A stretch of 64,000 bases of DNA from Nocardiopsis mwathae (GTDB lineage: Bacteria; Actinomycetota; Actinomycetes; Streptosporangiales; Streptosporangiaceae): assembly GCF_014201195.1 (NCBI RefSeq), contig NZ_JACHDS010000001.1, positions 1,426,001 to 1,490,000 on the forward strand. The letters run 5' to 3'. This document shows positions 1 through 8,234 of the stretch, in pieces. The notes below the pieces were generated by a model. That model was not told the origin of the DNA. It was given only the letters and a program-made list of their open reading frames with translations, and did not search any database. Every line of letters starts with the position of its first letter. Within the stretch, counting starts at the first letter, position 1. A program made the translations under genes and the position numbers.

Positions 1-348
1 GTCGACCGCGCGGCCGGGCCGCTGGTCCGCCCCTACACCATGACCGGCGGGCGGACCCGTCCCGCGGCGAGCGGGCTGGACATGATCAGCATCGTCGTGG
101 CGGCGCGGGAGCGTGTGGACTGGGCCGCGCTGGAGCCCGAGCACGCCGCGATCCTCCGGCTCTCCCGCAGGCCGATCTCGGTCGCCGAGCTCTCGGCACA
201 ACTCGACATCCCCATGACCGTGGTCAAGGTGCTCCTCGGCGACCTCATCGCACAGGGCGACGTGTTCACCCGGGCGCCGACACCCGTGGCCGACCTTCCC
301 GAACTGAACGTACTCCAGGCGGTACTCGATGGCATCCGCAGACTCTGA
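1..348 (+). CDS. DUF742 family protein, 5' end outside window (CvnC-like)
   Basis: About 115 residues are visible in the frame open from base 1, so probably only a few N-terminal residues are missing. The family signature LVRPYTMTGGRTRP is near the start, followed by a winged-helix-like stretch (AILRLSRRPISVAELSAQLDIPMTVVKVLLGDL), the usual DUF742 layout of about 115-130 aa. In actinobacterial conservons this protein sits between a roadblock protein and a small GTPase and takes part in a membrane-kinase-linked G-protein-like switch. Here it overlaps the GTPase gene by 20 bp, which fits translational coupling. The kinase and roadblock genes would lie left of the window. Family assignment is strong; the signal sensed is unknown. 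Confidence 0.88.
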   Translation, partial: VDRAAGPLVRPYTMTGGRTRPAASGLDMISIVVAARERVDWAALEPEHAAILRLSRRPISVAELSAQLDIPMTVVKVLLGDLIAQGDVFTRAPTPVADLPELNVLQAVLDGIRRL

Positions 349-925
349 CAGCGGAACCCGCGCTCCCATTCCGACGGCGGTGAAAATCCTCATCGCCGGG
401 GGATTCGGTGCGGGAAAGACGACGATGGTGGGCTCGGTCAGCGAGATCACCCCCCTCAGCACCGAGGAGGTCATGACCGAGGCCAGTATGGGCGTGGACG
501 ATCTGGGCGGCGTGGAGGACAAGACCACGACCACGGTCGCCTTGGACTTCGGCCGGATCACCGTCAACGAGCGGGTCGTCCTCTACCTGTTCGGCACGCC
601 CGGGCAGGGGCGGTTCTGGTTCATGTGGGACGAGCTCGCCGACGGCGCGCTCGGTGCGGTGGTGCTGGCGGACACCCGCCGTCTCGACACCTGCTTTCCG
701 TCCGTGGACTTCTTCGAGAACCGGGATGTCCCATTCGTGGTGGCGGTGAACCGGTTCGACGGTGCCTACCCGCACACCCTGGAGGCGGTGCGCGACGCCA
801 TCGACGTGGGCGAGGAGGTCCCCGTGATGATGACCGACGCGCGGGACCGGGAATCGAGCAAGCGTGTCCTTCTCACCCTGGTCGACCACGTCATGCGGCG
901 GCGCAGCCCAGCCCTGTCCACATGA
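329..925 (+). CDS. Conservon small GTPase (CvnD-like ATP/GTP-binding protein)
   Basis: 198-aa cytosolic P-loop GTPase of the conservon D type. The P-loop GGFGAGKTT is at residues 24-32, the Walker B/G3-like FGTPGQ at 88-93, and the G4-like NRFD at 141-144 replaces canonical NKxD. An acidic, Thr-rich switch region (EDKTTTTVALDFG) lies around 63-75. The start codon lies inside the end of the DUF742 gene. In the family this protein is the nucleotide-cycling output of the kinase, roadblock and DUF742 complex. No downstream effector is evident; the next gene has its own promoter-like box. Confidence 0.92.
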   Translation: MASADSDSGTRAPIPTAVKILIAGGFGAGKTTMVGSVSEITPLSTEEVMTEASMGVDDLGGVEDKTTTTVALDFGRITVNERVVLYLFGTPGQGRFWFMWDELADGALGAVVLADTRRLDTCFPSVDFFENRDVPFVVAVNRFDGAYPHTLEAVRDAIDVGEEVPVMMTDARDRESSKRVLLTLVDHVMRRRSPALST

Positions 926-1041
926 CCGCTACCATGGCCGGGCAGCCTCCACACCATGCCATCCCCCCGACGGTCGATTTCCCGATCCGTTGTTTCACGA
1001 TCGGAATCGGCCTGGGGGCGCGATCCCTACTCCCGAGTCGT

Positions 1042-1053
1042 TAGCATTTTCCC
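1042..1053 (+). promoter_or_regulatory. -10 box for leaderless transcription
   Basis: TAGCAT at 1042-1047 is followed by six bases and then the GTG start at 1054. The start codon would therefore be the first or nearly the first transcribed base. No Shine-Dalgarno sequence precedes the GTG. I see no good -35 hexamer. Confidence 0.5.
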
Positions 1054-1980
1054 GTGAATCCTGACAATATGCAGAATCCGGATAGACTACCCCCTCGCGA
1101 TCTCCCGCGACGTCGGTCGGGACGGCACCGGAATCCATTGTCGTTCGACAGCTGGATCGGCACGCCCACGCTCGTACTGGCGGTGCCGGGCGATTCCGGC
1201 TCCGACGCCGACACCGGCGGTGTCGGCGCCCAGATGGTCGACCTGCTGCGCTCCTACCGGCCCGAGGTCACCATCCGGATCGGCTGCGTCGAGGGATCCG
1301 ACCACCGCCTCGCCGACGCCCTCGCCGATCTGGAACCCGTGGCCGGGCACCCCCTCAGAGGCGTGGTCGTACCCCTGGTCACCGCCCCCCACCCGGCCAC
1401 GAGCCGGGCCATCGCCGAGGCCGTCGAATCGACCGGAGCCGACGTCCGCGTCACCGACGGGCTGGGCCCCCACCCCATGCTCGCCGAGGTGCTCCATCTG
1501 CGCCTTGCCGAGTCCGGGTTCGTGCGCGCCGACCGGATGCGGCTGATCAGCGTCGTCGCGCCCAACACCACGATGACCGACGGCGTGATCGTGGGTGCCG
1601 TGGGCGGCGACGACGCGGTCAACGCCGCCGGTGTCACCGCGGTGCTGCTCGCCGCGCGGCTGGGAGTCACGGTGCTCCCCGCCGACCTGGAGGATGAGGC
1701 CTCGCTGGAGCAGGTGCGCGGCCAACTCGCCGACGCCGGATGCGTCCGGCCGGTCATCGCTCCCAGCATCGTCGGCCCGGAATTCGACGTGGACCGGCTC
1801 GCGGAGCTGGGCGAGCGCTACTCGGCCCGCTGCAGCGCCCCGCTCGGCGCGAGCAGCACGCTGGCCAAGATCGCCGCCCTGCGCTACGCGGAGATCCTCA
1901 ATTCCGTCGGCCTCGACACCCCGCCCACCGTGGACGACCTCCCCTCGCCGGTGGGCTCCCGGCACCGCCCGGAAAGTTGA
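1054..1980 (+). CDS. CbiX/sirohydrochlorin-chelatase-like protein, probably not a chelatase
   Basis: 308-aa soluble protein. Its layout resembles two CbiX/SirB-like half domains: VLAVPGDSGSDADTGG opens the first half, LRGVVVPLVTAPHPATSR its core, and DGLGPHPMLAEVLHLRLAE plus RLISVVAPNT begin the second. In active chelatases the first strand ends in a metal-binding His (AHGS-type motif). Here that place reads AVPGDSGS, so the usual catalytic His is missing. The GTG start is chosen because a -10-like box sits six bases upstream and a short basic N-terminus follows. It lies between two conservon-type modules and not in a cobalamin or siroheme operon, so a signalling or binding role is possible. 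Function is unproven. Confidence 0.6.
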   Translation: MNPDNMQNPDRLPPRDLPRRRSGRHRNPLSFDSWIGTPTLVLAVPGDSGSDADTGGVGAQMVDLLRSYRPEVTIRIGCVEGSDHRLADALADLEPVAGHPLRGVVVPLVTAPHPATSRAIAEAVESTGADVRVTDGLGPHPMLAEVLHLRLAESGFVRADRMRLISVVAPNTTMTDGVIVGAVGGDDAVNAAGVTAVLLAARLGVTVLPADLEDEASLEQVRGQLADAGCVRPVIAPSIVGPEFDVDRLAELGERYSARCSAPLGASSTLAKIAALRYAEILNSVGLDTPPTVDDLPSPVGSRHRPES

Positions 1981-2221
1981 ACCGGAGCCCGGCACACGTC
2001 CCTCCCCACCGTCCCCCCGCCATCGTCCGCTCAGTGCCCGGCGCCGCCCCCACATGCGGCGGCGCCGGAGGCAATGACCGAATGTAATGAAACAACAACA
2101 CAGAGGCATGGTTTTTCGATAGCGTCGTTGCCCTATGGACGCGTTGGTGTCCACCTGCCGAGGGGTACCCCTCCGCGGCCTGTGATCCGCACCCGCGCGT
2201 CCGTCCAGGTTGGGGGAGACC

Positions 2222-4252
2222 ATGGGCACACAACGACGCGGGGCTCTACGGGGGGCACCGCCAAAGCAAAGGGGCCGCAAAGAGCGGACCCTGCGGACGG
2301 AACTCTCGCGGATCGTCCTGATCCCGAGTATCAGCTTTCTCGCCCTGTGGCTGGTCATGACCGCCACCGGCACCTTCCAGGCCGGCACGCAGATGCTCTC
2401 CGTCATGGGGGGACGCGAGAGCGCCGACGTCTTCGACGACCTCGCCGCCGAACTGCGTGAGGAGCGGCGGCTCACCCAGATCCACCTCGGCGACCCCGAG
2501 CGGAAGCAAACCCGTGACCGGCTCGGTGCCCAGCGCGACAGCACCGACACCGCACGGGCCGCGGCCGAAGCGGAGACAGGCGCCGACATCCTCACCGGAG
2601 ACTCCTCCGGCGACGACCTCGGTCGGCTCCGCGACGGCGTCGACGCCGGCACCGTCGGCCGCGCCGACGCTCTCGACCGCTACACCGAGCTGATCGAGGA
2701 CACCGGCCTGCTCACCGCCGCCCACCTGCGCGCCCTGGAGCTCAGTCCCGGCCGCACCGACGCGGAACTGGCCCAGGACCTCGTCGGGGCGCACGAGGAG
2801 TTCTCCCGCGCCAACGCCCTGCTGGCCGGTGCGATCGCCGCGGGCGGAATGGACTATGAGGAGACCGCCCACTTCACCCACCTCACCGCCTCCTACCGCA
2901 CCGCACTCGGCCGGGCCGAAGAGGACCTGCGGGGCGACGTACGGCGCGGCTACGAGGCGATGCGGGCGGCGCAGCCATGGGCCGACACCGAGCGGCTCAG
3001 CCGGGCCGTGGTCACCCGGCCGCCGGTAGGCGAATCCGACGTCCCGGGCAAGGCGGAGTGGAACTTCGACATCGGCGTCGACGCCGACGAATGGGAGGAG
3101 GCCTCCAGCGGCGCCGACCGGGAGTTCGGTGACCTCGTCGCCACCCAGCTGGACACCGCCATCGGCACCGCGTGGGCCGACGCGGTCCAGCGCATCGCAC
3201 TGGCCCTCGCCGGGTGCGTGTTCCTCCTCGTCGCCGGGACGGCCTCCATCGTCATCGCCACGCGCGCCTCACGCCGCCTCGTCGGCCGGCTGTCCCAGCT
3301 GCGCAACGACACCCTCGCGCTGGCGGACACCCGGCTGCCCGACATCGTCGACCGCGCACAGAACGGGCAGCGGGTGAACCTCGCCGAGGAGCTCCCGCGC
3401 CTTTCCTACGGGCGCGACGAGATCGGCCAGGTCGCCGACGCGTTCAACACCGCCCAGCGCACCGCCGTGGGCGCGGCGGTCAAGCAGGCCGAGATCAGGG
3501 AGGGCGTCAACCGCGTCTTCCTCGGCATCGCCTACCGCAACCAGGCGCTGGTCCAACGCCAGCTGCACCTACTCGACGAGATCGAGTACGACGAGGAGGA
3601 CCCGCGGACGCTGCAGCGCCTGTTCCGGCTCGATCACCTGGCCACCCGTGCCCGGCGCTACGCCGACAACCTCATCATCCTCGGCGGCGCCCAGTCGGCC
3701 CGCCGATGGCGCGACCCGCTGCCACTGGTGGACGTGCTGCGCGCCGCGATCTCGGAGACCGAGGACTACGAACGGGTGCGGCTCACCTCCGCGCCCCGGG
3801 TGCGGCTGCGCGGCACCGCCGTCGCCGACATCGTCCATCTGATCGCCGAGCTCGTGGAGAACGCCACCCAGTTCTCCCCGGCCGGGGCGCCGGTGGACGT
3901 CAACTGCGGGCCGGTGGCGGGCGGTATCGCGGTGGACGTGGAGGACCGCGGCCTGGGCATGACCGAGGAGGGGTACCAGGCGGCGGCGCGGACGCTCGCC
4001 GAAGCGCCGGAGTTCGACGTCATGGCGCTGCCGGACGAGCCGCGCCTGGGTCTGTTCGTGGTGGCGCGGCTGGCGGCCCGGCACGGCGTGCGGGTGCGCC
4101 TGTTCCCCTCGCCCTACGGCGGGACGCGCGCCACCGCGATCCTGCCCGAAACACTGATGGAGGAGGAGCACGACGCACGACCGGAGCCCGTGATGGTCCC
4201 CGACCAGCGTTCGGCGGACCACGGGCACTCGGGGGACGGAGCGGAGCGATGA
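2222..4252 (+). CDS. Nitrate/nitrite-sensing histidine kinase (CvnA-like)
   Basis: 676-aa membrane sensor kinase. TM1 is near residues 29-50 (IVLIPSISFLALWLVMTATG), then a long helical extracytoplasmic region typical of the NIT domain, TM2 near 323-346 (IALALAGCVFLLVAGTASIV), HAMP, a dimerisation region (FRLDHLATRARRYADNLIIL), and a HATPase domain with N-box ELVENATQFSP near 541 and DRGLGM near 574. ATG 2222 is preferred because GGGGGAG ends three bases before it; a TTG four codons upstream is the alternative. A TAGCGT box at 2120-2125 may be the promoter. The stop overlaps the next ATG (ATGA). The family signals through roadblock, DUF742 and GTPase partners, but only a DUF742 gene follows here. 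Confidence 0.88.
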   Translation: MGTQRRGALRGAPPKQRGRKERTLRTELSRIVLIPSISFLALWLVMTATGTFQAGTQMLSVMGGRESADVFDDLAAELREERRLTQIHLGDPERKQTRDRLGAQRDSTDTARAAAEAETGADILTGDSSGDDLGRLRDGVDAGTVGRADALDRYTELIEDTGLLTAAHLRALELSPGRTDAELAQDLVGAHEEFSRANALLAGAIAAGGMDYEETAHFTHLTASYRTALGRAEEDLRGDVRRGYEAMRAAQPWADTERLSRAVVTRPPVGESDVPGKAEWNFDIGVDADEWEEASSGADREFGDLVATQLDTAIGTAWADAVQRIALALAGCVFLLVAGTASIVIATRASRRLVGRLSQLRNDTLALADTRLPDIVDRAQNGQRVNLAEELPRLSYGRDEIGQVADAFNTAQRTAVGAAVKQAEIREGVNRVFLGIAYRNQALVQRQLHLLDEIEYDEEDPRTLQRLFRLDHLATRARRYADNLIILGGAQSARRWRDPLPLVDVLRAAISETEDYERVRLTSAPRVRLRGTAVADIVHLIAELVENATQFSPAGAPVDVNCGPVAGGIAVDVEDRGLGMTEEGYQAAARTLAEAPEFDVMALPDEPRLGLFVVARLAARHGVRVRLFPSPYGGTRATAILPETLMEEEHDARPEPVMVPDQRSADHGHSGDGAER

Positions 4253-4980
4253 GTGAGTCCGGGGGCGGCAGAGTGATGAGCAGCAGGGTAGACAGCGGCA
4301 CCGTGAAGAGCGCCACGGCCGAAACCGGCAGGGCGGACGGCACCAGAGCGGGCAACGGCAGAGTCGGAAGCCATCGAGCCGACCGGGGCGCACCCGGCGT
4401 CCGCAGCGCGGTGCCGACGTCGGCCGTCCCCGGCCCGGTGGCCGCCTGCGGCGGGGGGAGCCGCGCGACACCTCCCGGTCGGCCCGCGGGCGCCCCGGCC
4501 GGGACCGGACGAGGGGAGTGCGGTGCCACCGAGAACAGGGCGGCCGTGCTCGGCGGGGCGGACGTCGGGCCAGCGCAGCACCCCCCTTCGGGCCGCCCCG
4601 AAACACATGGCGGCCAGCCCGATATCCGTGCCAATAAGGGGTCCGAGCGCCTGCTCCGCCCCTTCGCCATCACCATCGGCGGCGCCGCGGACACCAGAGG
4701 CCCCTGCCTCGACCTGCTCAGCATGGTGACCGCCACCCGACCGCCCGGCCCGCCCGATAGCCTGCGCCCCGAGCGCGAGACGATCCTGCTGCGGTCCCGC
4801 GAGCCGCAGTCCATCGTCGAACTCGCGGCCCACCTGGACCTCCCGGTCAGCGTGGTGAAACTGCTCGCCGCCGGGATGATCGCCGAAGGCGCGCTGCGGC
4901 TGCACGCCCCCGAACCGGAACAGACCCTCACCGGGCTGCCGCTCCTCTACGCCCTCCTGGACGGCCTGCGCGCGCTCTGA
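4249..4980 (+). CDS. DUF742 protein with long disordered N-terminus
   Basis: 243 aa. The C-terminal ~120 residues are a DUF742 domain: RLLRPFAITIGGAADTRGP corresponds to the family's LVRPYxxTGGRTRP, followed by LRPERETILLRSREPQSIVELAAHLDLPVSVVKLLAAGMI. The first ~120 residues are Gly/Ala/Arg/Ser-rich and look disordered, which is unusual for a family of about 115-130 aa. ATG 4249 overlaps the kinase stop, implying translational coupling. The Arg/Pro/Gly motif is degenerate compared with the copy at the left edge of the window. No roadblock gene lies between it and the kinase and no GTPase follows, so the module is incomplete or uses partners encoded elsewhere. Confidence 0.8.
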   Translation: MSESGGGRVMSSRVDSGTVKSATAETGRADGTRAGNGRVGSHRADRGAPGVRSAVPTSAVPGPVAACGGGSRATPPGRPAGAPAGTGRGECGATENRAAVLGGADVGPAQHPPSGRPETHGGQPDIRANKGSERLLRPFAITIGGAADTRGPCLDLLSMVTATRPPGPPDSLRPERETILLRSREPQSIVELAAHLDLPVSVVKLLAAGMIAEGALRLHAPEPEQTLTGLPLLYALLDGLRAL

Positions 4981-5100
4981 TCCCGCGGCGGCCGACGAAC
5001 GCGCGACCGGAGGGAAACCGGACTGATACGACCGGGATGCGGTACCGGACAAGGGGGTGCGATCTCGCCGATTCCCGTGTCCCCGGGCACATCCCGGTCC

Positions 5101-5112
5101 TACAGTCGTGTC
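5101..5112 (+). promoter_or_regulatory. Promoter for leaderless XRE regulator mRNA
   Basis: TACAGT at 5101-5106 lies six bases before ATG 5113. TGTCCC at 5078-5083 is 17 bases upstream and could be the -35. There is no Shine-Dalgarno sequence, so this looks leaderless. Confidence 0.55.
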
Positions 5113-5973
5113 ATGGGAGACAGGGAGCGCCGCAACCCCGGTGTCAGCCGCCGCCGACTCGCCGCGGAGCTGCGCCGGCTGCGCGAGCGTTCGGGCCTCG
5201 ACGTCGGGGAGGTGGCACGGCGGTGCGGGTGGTCGCCCGCGCACGTCGCCCGCATGGAGACCGGCGCCGCCCCCATCCGGGCCACCGACATCCGCTGCCT
5301 CGCCGACCTTTACCACCTCACCGACACCGAACGCGCAGCCCTGACCGAACTCGCCGAACGCACGGCGGCGAATTCCTGGTGGAGCCGGTTCTCCGACGTC
5401 CTGCAACCCGAGTTCGTCGACCTGGAGCAGGACGCGAGCCGCATCCGCCTGTGGGAGCCCTTGCTCGTTCCGGCGCCGCTACGGACCGACGCGTACCTGT
5501 GCGCGTGCGCTCGGGCGGTCCAGGCGCTCGACGGTCCGGACCTGGATCAGCTCGCCACCGCCCAGTCGGCCCGCCGAAGCGCGGTGCTGGGCGAATCCAG
5601 GGTTTCCCTGGATGCCGTCATCGGGGAGGCCGTGCTGAACAACGCCGTCGGCGGTCCGCAGGTGCTGCGCACCCAACTCGAATTCCTCCTCCACGCCGCG
5701 CGGCTGCCCGCGGTCACCCTCCGGGTCGTCCCCTTCACCGCCCACGACCACCCGGGCCACGCGGGCGGGTTCAGCGTGCTGACCCTCGCCGGAGCCACAC
5801 CCGGGGAAGGCGGCGAAGACGTGGTCATCCACACCGAGCTGTCGGGCGCCGGCGCGTTCTTCGGGGACCACGACGGCGTCGCCCGCCAGGCGGCCAGGTT
5901 CACCTGGATCGAGGAGGCCGCACTGTCGTCTCGGGCGTCCTGCGCCCTCATCCAGCGCTACCTGAACCGGTGA
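5113..5973 (+). CDS. XRE-family regulator with DUF5753 domain
   Basis: 286 aa. An N-terminal lambda-repressor-type helix-turn-helix (about residues 15-70, LAAELRRLRERSGLDVGEVARRCGWSPAHVARMETG) is followed by a DUF5753 domain (about 90-280; WEPLLVPAPLRTDAYLCA and the later LRVVPF stretch are typical). In Streptomyces and relatives such proteins act as DNA-binding antitoxin-like regulators and usually stand beside a small DUF397 gene. Here no DUF397 frame follows; the next gene is an oxidoreductase on its own promoter. ATG 5113 is preferred over an upstream in-frame GTG (5077) because it sits exactly six bases after a -10 box. Confidence 0.85.
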   Translation: MGDRERRNPGVSRRRLAAELRRLRERSGLDVGEVARRCGWSPAHVARMETGAAPIRATDIRCLADLYHLTDTERAALTELAERTAANSWWSRFSDVLQPEFVDLEQDASRIRLWEPLLVPAPLRTDAYLCACARAVQALDGPDLDQLATAQSARRSAVLGESRVSLDAVIGEAVLNNAVGGPQVLRTQLEFLLHAARLPAVTLRVVPFTAHDHPGHAGGFSVLTLAGATPGEGGEDVVIHTELSGAGAFFGDHDGVARQAARFTWIEEAALSSRASCALIQRYLNR

Positions 5974-5990
5974 GGCGGTGCGTGCCTTGC

Positions 5991-6003
5991 TAGCGTGTCG
6001 CGG
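5991..6003 (+). promoter_or_regulatory. -10 box for leaderless lhgO mRNA
   Basis: TAGCGT at 5991-5996 is followed by seven bases and GTG 6004. It overlaps the alternative upstream GTG at 5995, which argues for 6004 as the real start. No good -35 is visible. Confidence 0.5.
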
Positions 6004-7218
6004 GTGAGCAGCACACGCATCGGCATCATCGGCGCCGGAATCATCGGGCTGGCGCTGGCCCGATGGGTCACCCTGAACCGCCCCGGAACCCAGGTCACCG
6101 TCCTGGAGAAAGAGGACCGCGTCGCCGTCCACCAGACCGGGCACAACAGCGGCGTCGTGCACGCCGGCCTCTACTACAGGCCCGGGTCGCTCAAGGCCGA
6201 ACTGTGCCACCGCGGCAAGGGGCTGCTGCGCGACTACTGCGCCGAGCGCGGGCTGCCCTACCAGGAGGTCGGCAAGGTCCTGGTGGCCCGTACCCGGGAG
6301 GACGCCGCACGGCTCGACGACATCGAGCAGCGCGCCGCGGCCAACGGCGTCGAGGGGGTCCGACGACTCGGTCCCGACGCTCTGCGCGACATCGAACCCC
6401 ACGTCCGCGGCGTCGAGGGACTGCACTCGCCGCGCACCGCCATCACCGACTTCGTCGCCATCGCCGAGGCATTCGCCGACGACGTCCGCAGGGCGGGCGG
6501 ACGGATCCGGCTGGGCAGCCCCGTGATCGCACTGCGGCAGGACGCCGACGGTGCTGAGGCGCTCACCGGCGCCTCGCACGGCGAGCGCGTCCGGTGGCGG
6601 TTCGACGGCATCGTCATCTGCGGCGGATTGCACGGCGACCGGATCGCCCGGATGGCCGGAGCCGGGGACGACCCGCGCATCGTCCCGTTCCGCGGCCAGT
6701 ACCACGAACTGGTCCCCGAGCGGCGCGGCCTGGTGCGCGGCCTGGTCTACCCGGTCCCGGACCCCCGCTACCCGTTCCTCGGCGTCCACCTCACCCGGCA
6801 CGTGCACGGGGAGGTGATGGCGGGGCCCAACGCCGTGCTGGCCGCCGCACGCGAGGGGTACCGGTTCCGCGATGTCCGGGCGGGTGACCTCGCCGCCACC
6901 CTGGCCTGGCCGGGCTTCTGGCGGCTCGCCCGCGCCCACTGGGGAATGGGTGCGCGAGAGGTCGCGGTGGCGGCATCCGCGGCGGCCTTCGCCCGGGAGG
7001 CGAGGCGGCTGGTCCCCGAGATCACAGCGGCCGACCTGCGTCCGGCCCCCTCGGGGGTGCGTGCGCAGGCGCTCGGGCGCGACGGCCGACTCCTCGACGA
7101 CTTCGCCATCGACACGCATGGCCGGGTGGTCTGCGTGCGCAACGCCCCCTCCCCGGCTGCCACGTCAGCGCCGGCGATCGCCGAGTACCTCGGTGAGAAG
7201 GTGCTCGCCATTCTGTAG
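6004..7218 (+). CDS. lhgO: L-2-hydroxyglutarate oxidase
   Basis: 404-aa FAD-dependent oxidoreductase of the DAO/LhgO family. The dinucleotide fold GIIGAGIIGLALA is at the N-terminus, followed by the family-typical HQTGHNSGVVHAGLYYRPGSLKAELC, where the flavin and substrate site is formed, and GRLLDDFAI near the C-terminus. The family oxidises L-2-hydroxyglutarate to 2-oxoglutarate, passing electrons to the membrane quinone pool. Length matches the usual ~400 aa. It stands alone between a regulator and a convergent nuclease gene. The adjacent XRE regulator could control it, but I see no operator. Confidence 0.9.
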   Translation: MSSTRIGIIGAGIIGLALARWVTLNRPGTQVTVLEKEDRVAVHQTGHNSGVVHAGLYYRPGSLKAELCHRGKGLLRDYCAERGLPYQEVGKVLVARTREDAARLDDIEQRAAANGVEGVRRLGPDALRDIEPHVRGVEGLHSPRTAITDFVAIAEAFADDVRRAGGRIRLGSPVIALRQDADGAEALTGASHGERVRWRFDGIVICGGLHGDRIARMAGAGDDPRIVPFRGQYHELVPERRGLVRGLVYPVPDPRYPFLGVHLTRHVHGEVMAGPNAVLAAAREGYRFRDVRAGDLAATLAWPGFWRLARAHWGMGAREVAVAASAAAFAREARRLVPEITAADLRPAPSGVRAQALGRDGRLLDDFAIDTHGRVVCVRNAPSPAATSAPAIAEYLGEKVLAIL

Positions 7219-7253
7219 GAGCGGGGGAGGGGGCGTTGCCGCGCGCGGGTGTG

Positions 7254-7904
7254 TCAGCAGCGGCTGTTGAGCGTGCCCTGCAGGGCGGACTTCTCCGCGG
7301 AGTCGACGGTCAGGCGGTAGCGGTGTTTGACGTTGATCCAGGCCTTGGCGTAGTCGCAGTGGGCGGCGGTGCGGGGCGGCATCCAGTCGGCCGGGTCCTT
7401 GTCTCCCTTGGCACGGTTGCTGGTGGCCGTCACCGCCCACAGAGCGGGCGCGTTGACGTCGTTGGCGAAGTCGCGGCGCTTGGAGGTGCTCCACGAGTCG
7501 GCACCCGAGCGCCAGGCTTCGGCGAGCGGCACCAGGTGATCGATGTCGAACGTCGACGGGTCGGTGGTGGTGACGCCGTCGAACGCGCTGTACCAGCTCC
7601 CGGAGATGGGACGGCACTGGTCATCGGTGCGCACGTTGCTGCCGTCGCGCCGCAGCACGTACTCGCGGGCGTTGCAGTTGCCCTCGATCGTGATCCAGTG
7701 CGGGAACAGCGAGCGGTCGTAGCCCGCGGACGATCCCTCCGCTTGCACCGTCAACCCGTTGAGCTGCGATTGCGCGGTGGACTTGGAGGGGATTCCCGGA
7801 GGTACGGAGGCGGCGGCGGGTGCGGCGGGGGCGAAGACCGAAAGAAGGACGGCCGCGAAGACGGTGGCCGACGATGAGAACAGGCGGCGGCGGAAGGTAC
7901 GCAA
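7254..7904 (-). CDS. Secreted HNH-type nuclease (GmrSD C-terminal/DUF1524-like)
   Basis: 216 aa from a TTG start at 7904, which has AGGAG seven bases upstream and opens directly into a signal peptide (RTFRRRLFSSSATVFAAVLLSVFAP, cleavage probably after APAAPAAA). The mature part has the DUF1524/HNH family pattern: FDIDHLVPLAEAWRSGADSW, then NDVNAPALWAVTATSNRAKG, then KDPADWMPP. The DxDH histidine and downstream Asn are the expected metal/base residues. Paired Cys (NCN, DQC, HCDY, final C) fit an extracellular protein. The role is probably an exported DNase for nutrient scavenging or competition. A longer reading from 8357 exists but lacks any start signal and would bury the signal peptide. Confidence 0.82.
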   Translation of the reverse strand: MRTFRRRLFSSSATVFAAVLLSVFAPAAPAAASVPPGIPSKSTAQSQLNGLTVQAEGSSAGYDRSLFPHWITIEGNCNAREYVLRRDGSNVRTDDQCRPISGSWYSAFDGVTTTDPSTFDIDHLVPLAEAWRSGADSWSTSKRRDFANDVNAPALWAVTATSNRAKGDKDPADWMPPRTAAHCDYAKAWINVKHRYRLTVDSAEKSALQGTLNSRC

Positions 7905-8234
7905 TGTATTTCTCCTGCGGTCGGGAGGAATCCAAGCGGGACTTGCGAACACCTCAGACACTGAACGTCGAACGGGTCCTCTTCCAGTACCGCGGGTTAA
8001 ATTCCTGTGGCCGGAGCCGACCGGGGCGGTGACGCAGGTGTCCGCGATCGACCCGGTCGGCTCCGGCCGCCTCCGGCGGGTACCGACCGCGCTCGCACTC
8101 TGCTCCGCCATCGGTCCTCCGCCGGTCGTCCACAGGTCGCAGAACCCGGGTGGCGGCGCGGAGACCGTGACCCGCAGTATGAGTTCTCGCAACGCCCCGG
8201 GAAGGGTTCCCGGGGCGGCGGCCGGAGGTTTTCG

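Noticed and set aside
5077-5112. Longer N-terminus of the XRE regulator from GTG 5077
   Set aside because: It would start upstream of the -10 box that lies six bases before ATG 5113, and has no ribosome site.
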